Positions 60,111-64,000 of a stretch of 64,000 nucleotides of DNA are shown here, piece by piece (position 1 is the stretch's first letter; each line of letters starts with the position of its first letter). Made by a program: the position numbers and the translations under genes. The stretch covers positions 12,961,131 through 13,025,130 of the forward strand of contig OW121854.1 of assembly GCA_933228895.1 (NCBI GenBank), given 5' to 3'. Under the pieces are notes generated by a model. It worked only from the letters and a program-made list of their open reading frames with translations. It ran no database searches and was not told where the DNA came from. The stretch comes from Platycnemis pennipes. Its lineage: Eukaryota > Arthropoda > Insecta > Odonata > Platycnemididae.

Positions 60111-60964
60111 CTATACCAAACCAATATCTCTTGAGTAACCGTCAAGAGTGTTAGTTCCGAGAGCCGCCGCTTCAGTTTCAGTGGGATGGGTAACTTTACT
60201 GGGAGGAGAGGGTCATCTTTGAGGGGTGTTTGGGGAGTGGCTTATTTATTCAGTCACCAATGAGTGACCACCAGTCGAGATGTTCCTTATCGCTTATTGC
60301 GTCACACGTCGTCACTCGATCCCTTGGAGAAAGGCCGAGGGAATCTTTGTTTACGAGTGATTCATTCGTATTCCTCATCTTAGCTATCCGCTTATCTTTG
60401 CTACTCACCTAACACAAACGTAACTTGTCTATGAGTGAGATTTGATTTAGTCCACCCTCGCTACCAGGTAAAATTTTCGGGGCTATTTATTTTCACTACA
60501 GAAGTAAAATGCTTTTCGTGACTTCGATCTAAATCCTTTATTGCAAGATTTTTCCAATACGAGTGTAACTCCGTTTAAGTGTGTCCAGAAATTAAATGGG
60601 ATCGAGAAAAAACTAAAACACAACGTCATTGTAAGTGTGAACTGGAGCAAAAATTGTTATGGACTACGGTAAATTATATTTATTCGATAGATGAAAAGTC
60701 CAAAGAGAGAATCTTAAAAAAGAAAATTAAGCATCAGTAAATCAATGAAATAAAACTGACTGACTGATGGCTCGTTACCCTAGGGTGACTTTATTTCATA
60801 GTATGCCAAAAACTGGCTTATTCTATATGTCATTTAATCCCGGAACTGACTAGAATCTTTAATTATTCATTAAAATATTATTCGGTCTATGGAAACTGTC
60901 AAATTGATTGTTTTTTTAATGCTGCACATTCCACAGCTGTGTTTTCACTGTTTTCTATCGTTTT
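60111..60964. other. Intergenic stretch between satellite and LINE
   Basis: No gene or element recognised. Confidence 0.4.
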
Positions 60965-63900
60965 TGATTTGATTTGATTTGATTTATTTAAAATGTTCAA
61001 AAACAGCCGGTGCCGGCCTTTACAGTGAACAAATTAACATAAAATCTGCAAAAACAACAAAAATTGTATACAAAATAAAGAATAAAACATAAATTACCAT
61101 AACAAAATGAAAAACAGCATGTCAGTATTAAAAGATATAGAAACAGAATTGTTAATGGTGATTGTTAAGAGTCGGGGAGATATTTTTTAGGTGGTTGCTG
61201 AACGTTCGGAAGTGTGCGGAGAGATCAAGGGAAGGGTGAGAAGATGAGATAGAATTGTACAATTTAGGAAGTCTATAAGAAAGGGAACGCTGGGAGAGAG
61301 AAAGTCGAAATTTTGGAAGGTAGAGGAGGTGATTGCTACGTAAAGGACGGACTGGGACATGGAGAGAGAAGTATGGAAGAATTTCTGTGGAGCGGAACTG
61401 ACCGTTAATAGCAGTGTGGAGAAAAGACAGGTCAGAGATGTTCCTACGGGTCACCAGAGGGATTAAAGAAAGGGCAGACATAATCTCAGACTGGGAGGAG
61501 GAACGGAGGTGTGGTACACGGTGACGGACAACGGACAAGAAGAAATTTAGGGGGCGTTCCAAAACTTTCAAGTTGGATGGGCAGGCTGTTGAGTATATAA
61601 CGGAGCAGTATTCAATAATCGGAAGAACGCATCCAGTGAAGATGGTCTTGAGGGCGAGTGGGTGGGTGATGCTAGTAAACCTGTACAGTATGCCCACGAC
61701 AGACATGGCTTTAGATTTAATTTTGTTTATGTGCGGAACGAAAGTAAGTTTGGGGTCAAAGGTGACACCCAAGTCATTATGTGAGGATGCTATTGGAATT
61801 ATTTGATTAAAAAGGGTGTAGCCGTGTGTATTTGTTGTTGATTTTAGGGAAAAGGACATATATTTTGATTTAGAAGGATTAATTTTGAGTCTCCACCGCG
61901 AGCACCAGGCCTCCAGTGAGTTAAGAGAAAGTTGTAGGGACTGGGAGTCAGAAATATTCGAAATCCTTTTGAAGATTTTGCAGTCGTCCGCGTAGAGGAG
62001 GATCTCGCAGGAGTTGGAGAGAGCGCAATCGTTAATGTCATCAATGAAAAGAGAGAAAAGAAGCGGCCCGAGAACACTGCCTTGAGGAACACCAGAAGTA
62101 ACGGGTAGACTTACGGAAGTGGCTCCATCAAGAACTACACGCTGTGAGCGATCGGAGAGGAAGTTGGCGAGAAGAGATAGAAAAGGGCCGTTGATGTTAT
62201 ATCGGTTGGCCAGTTTGTGAATTAGGAGGGTATGATTAACAGAGTCGAAAGCTTTAGCAAAGTCAATGTAGCAGACGTCAAGTTGTGAATATGCTTCAAA
62301 GGCGGAAGTTATGTGGTGATGCAAAACGGTCAGGTTTGTGGCACAAGAACCACCCGGAAGGAAGCCGTGCTGTTGAGGTGAAATGAACGGGATAGTGAAT
62401 GCTAGAATGCGGTCGTGAATAATTCGCTCAAATAAAATGGAAAGAACTGGAAGAATAGATATTGGACGGTAATTATTAACCTCATCTTTAGGACCGGACT
62501 TTAGGATGGGAGTCACAAGTGCTGTTTTCCACTGTAGGGGGAAAGAACCGGATGCGAAAAATCGGTTGAACAATTTGCAAAGTGGGACATGAAGAGAGTC
62601 CGCGGTTCGATGCAGGAAGAGTGAACCAAGGGCATCAGATCCGGTGGCTTTATTTGGAGGTAAAGATTTGAGGAGGGAGAGCATCTCCTGAGACGTGACG
62701 TGGACCGATGACAGGGAGTGTGGGCACACCGGAAGGAGCGTTGGAAGGTCGATTTGTTGGTTGGGAGATGTGAAGTTGGAGGAGAAGTACCTATTGAAAG
62801 CTGACGGTCTTGCATCGCCCGTGAAATGACCCAGATCAGATTTTATGACGGAAGGTACGCGAGCGGACTTACGCCTGGCTTTAAATAGTGACCAGAAACG
62901 TTTAGGGTTAGTCATCATGTCGTCGGAAATTGACTTTACACTGTTGTCGTAGTCGCGGCGGAGAAGAGTGCGTGATAATCGACGGAGGCGTGAGAAAGTG
63001 GCATAGGTTTGTGGGTTGGGATGGGACTTCCAAAGCTTCCACGCAGCACGTTTGTTTACGAGCACGAGGGATGTTTCACCAGAGAGCCATATGGGTTTCT
63101 TCTTGGAGACCCTTCGAGAGGGAACAAAGTCGGTGATGACACCGTGCAGGAAGTCATAAAATGTGTCCAGGGCTTCGTCCGTTGACCCGCACTCCAGGAG
63201 GTCCCAGGGTAGGAGGGAGAGCACGTAGTTAATTGCAGGCCAATCGGCCTTTCTCCAGGCTTTCACGGACCTGAAGGGGGAGGGAAGACAACGTGAAGTA
63301 CGGTTAGGCAAAGAAACAGATAACTCAAGTGAGGAGTGGTCGGACTCGAAGATATTTCGGCACATGGCAGGGGGAGGAAGAGAAAATGATGAAAGGACGA
63401 GGTCCAATGTTGCCAAGTTTCTGGTCGGGAAAGGATTGCATTGAAAAAGACCCATGCCGTCAATGAAGTGGTCGACGAAAAACATGCCACTGGCGTCGGC
63501 ACTACTACCACTGGTCGATGAGGTCCAATTGACATGAAGGTTGAAATCACCGAGCAAGATCAGGTCGCCGAGGGTGTGAACGCGGAGAACTGAGTCGAAG
63601 CACTCCTCCAAAACCGTAAGATTGCTCGCAGGTGGACGATAAAAGCAGCCAATGAAGAGTTTTCTTGATGCTTGGGGATGGACTTCCTGAGAACTCTCGA
63701 AACGAACTTCTGTCCAAATAATTTCACATTGGGACTCGAGGTCGGATCGTCGGATGGCCGGGAGAGAATAATTTATAGCCAGGAGTACACCACCACCGCG
63801 AGAGTTCCGATCTCTACGAAAAACCTGATGACTGTGTGAGAAACCCAATTCACTGTCAAGCACTCGGTCACTGAGCCAGGTTTCCGATAGGGCTATGACA

Positions 63901-64000
63901 TCAAATGCACAGAGTTCACTACAGTGGGAGGTAATTGTGGAAAGCTTGTTCTGTAAACTTCTAATATTCTGGTAGTAAAATTGTAGCATAGGGCCGGGGT
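60965..64000 (-). mobile_element. Jockey-like LINE, 5' end beyond the window
   Basis: On the minus strand a long ORF (63989-61152) is followed by a short 3' UTR and a tail of four AAATC repeats at about 60984-60965. The reading frame is still open at the last base of the window, so the upstream part (any ORF1 and the promoter) is outside. The uninterrupted ORF indicates a young copy. Confidence 0.92.
61152..63989 (-). CDS. LINE ORF2: AP endonuclease and reverse transcriptase (uninterrupted)
   Basis: 945 codons without a stop. Residues about 1-220 are an apurinic-type endonuclease: YYQNIRSLQNK, ALSETWLSD, LLGDFNLHVNW and SDHSSLELSV. Residues about 435-700 are the reverse transcriptase: NKATGSDALG, NNYRPISILPVLSILFERII, YIDFAKAFDSVNH, SGVPQGSVLGPLLFSLFIDD and the catalytic EILLYADDCKIF. 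The rest is the C-terminal domain. The endonuclease nicks target DNA and the RT copies the element's RNA at the nick. All key residues are present. The frame also stays open for the 11 bases upstream of the first ATG, so the true start may be further out. Confidence 0.95.
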   Translation of the reverse strand: MLQFYYQNIRSLQNKLSTITSHCSELCAFDVIALSETWLSDRVLDSELGFSHSHQVFRRDRNSRGGGVLLAINYSLPAIRRSDLESQCEIIWTEVRFESSQEVHPQASRKLFIGCFYRPPASNLTVLEECFDSVLRVHTLGDLILLGDFNLHVNWTSSTSGSSADASGMFFVDHFIDGMGLFQCNPFPTRNLATLDLVLSSFSLPPPAMCRNIFESDHSSLELSVSLPNRTSRCLPSPFRSVKAWRKADWPAINYVLSLLPWDLLECGSTDEALDTFYDFLHGVITDFVPSRRVSKKKPIWLSGETSLVLVNKRAAWKLWKSHPNPQTYATFSRLRRLSRTLLRRDYDNSVKSISDDMMTNPKRFWSLFKARRKSARVPSVIKSDLGHFTGDARPSAFNRYFSSNFTSPNQQIDLPTLLPVCPHSLSSVHVTSQEMLSLLKSLPPNKATGSDALGSLFLHRTADSLHVPLCKLFNRFFASGSFPLQWKTALVTPILKSGPKDEVNNYRPISILPVLSILFERIIHDRILAFTIPFISPQQHGFLPGGSCATNLTVLHHHITSAFEAYSQLDVCYIDFAKAFDSVNHTLLIHKLANRYNINGPFLSLLANFLSDRSQRVVLDGATSVSLPVTSGVPQGSVLGPLLFSLFIDDINDCALSNSCEILLYADDCKIFKRISNISDSQSLQLSLNSLEAWCSRWRLKINPSKSKYMSFSLKSTTNTHGYTLFNQIIPIASSHNDLGVTFDPKLTFVPHINKIKSKAMSVVGILYRFTSITHPLALKTIFTGCVLPIIEYCSVIYSTACPSNLKVLERPLNFFLSVVRHRVPHLRSSSQSEIMSALSLIPLVTRRNISDLSFLHTAINGQFRSTEILPYFSLHVPVRPLRSNHLLYLPKFRLSLSQRSLSYRLPKLYNSISSSHPSLDLSAHFRTFSNHLKNISPTLNNHH

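Overview
This looks like about 64 kb of an arthropod, probably insect, nuclear genome. It is AT-rich, has long introns and is full of transposable elements. There are no operons, ribosome binding sites, rRNA genes or CRISPR arrays. The taxonomic guess rests on the mix of elements (mariner, pogo/Tigger, piggyBac, Helitron, Penelope-like, Jockey/RTE-like LINEs, tRNA-derived SINEs) and on the host gene; I cannot name the species.

The one clear host gene is on the plus strand. It is a RASGEF1-family Ras/Rap guanine-nucleotide exchange factor, with exons at 7169-7321, 10568-10795, 16734-17003, 18527-18757, 23318-23461, 36275-36477, 39881-40032 and 42713-42785, and a probable tiny last exon at 48421-48439. 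All internal junctions have GT/AG ends and compatible phases, giving a continuous frame of about 490 residues. The true start codon and first exon(s) were not found. An antisense THAP-like exon (12536-12646) lies in intron 2.

The rest is mobile DNA and repeats. Before exon 1 and in introns 1-2 (1-16.7 kb) there are a 377-bp fold-back element, a LINE 3' end, a tRNA-SINE, a Penelope-like GIY-YIG relic, a pogo-like element and a hAT-like element nested in a repeat module. Intron 4 (18.8-23.3 kb) carries a broken Ty3/gypsy element with a SINE inside it. Intron 5 (23.5-36.3 kb) carries a piggyBac-like MITE, two nearly identical 2.1-kb elements in tandem that share one 3-bp target site, LINE relics, a Tigger element with a decayed transposase and another pogo-like element. 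Intron 6 (36.5-39.9 kb) carries a piggyBac-type transposase relic next to two degenerate copies of the 3' end of host exon 7, with a pogo-like element exactly between them. Introns 7-8 contain a 2.3-kb inverted-repeat element with a 70-bp minisatellite, a Penelope N-terminal relic invaded by a perfect 48-bp hairpin, and a mariner invaded by a tail-to-tail SINE dimer.

Downstream of the gene (50-64 kb) lie simple and tandem repeats, a mariner whose transposase C-terminus is replaced by a reverse-transcriptase fragment, an RTE-like LINE with a mutated catalytic motif, a 141-bp satellite split by a Harbinger-like element that itself contains head-to-tail Helitrons, and an uninterrupted Jockey-like LINE ORF of at least 945 residues on the minus strand, running to the window edge. 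The most unusual observations are the exon-7 duplication around the pogo element, the mariner/LINE chimera, the tandem elements sharing a target site and the perfect hairpin flanked by 10-bp direct repeats. I did not find convincing evidence of a new protein-coding system.
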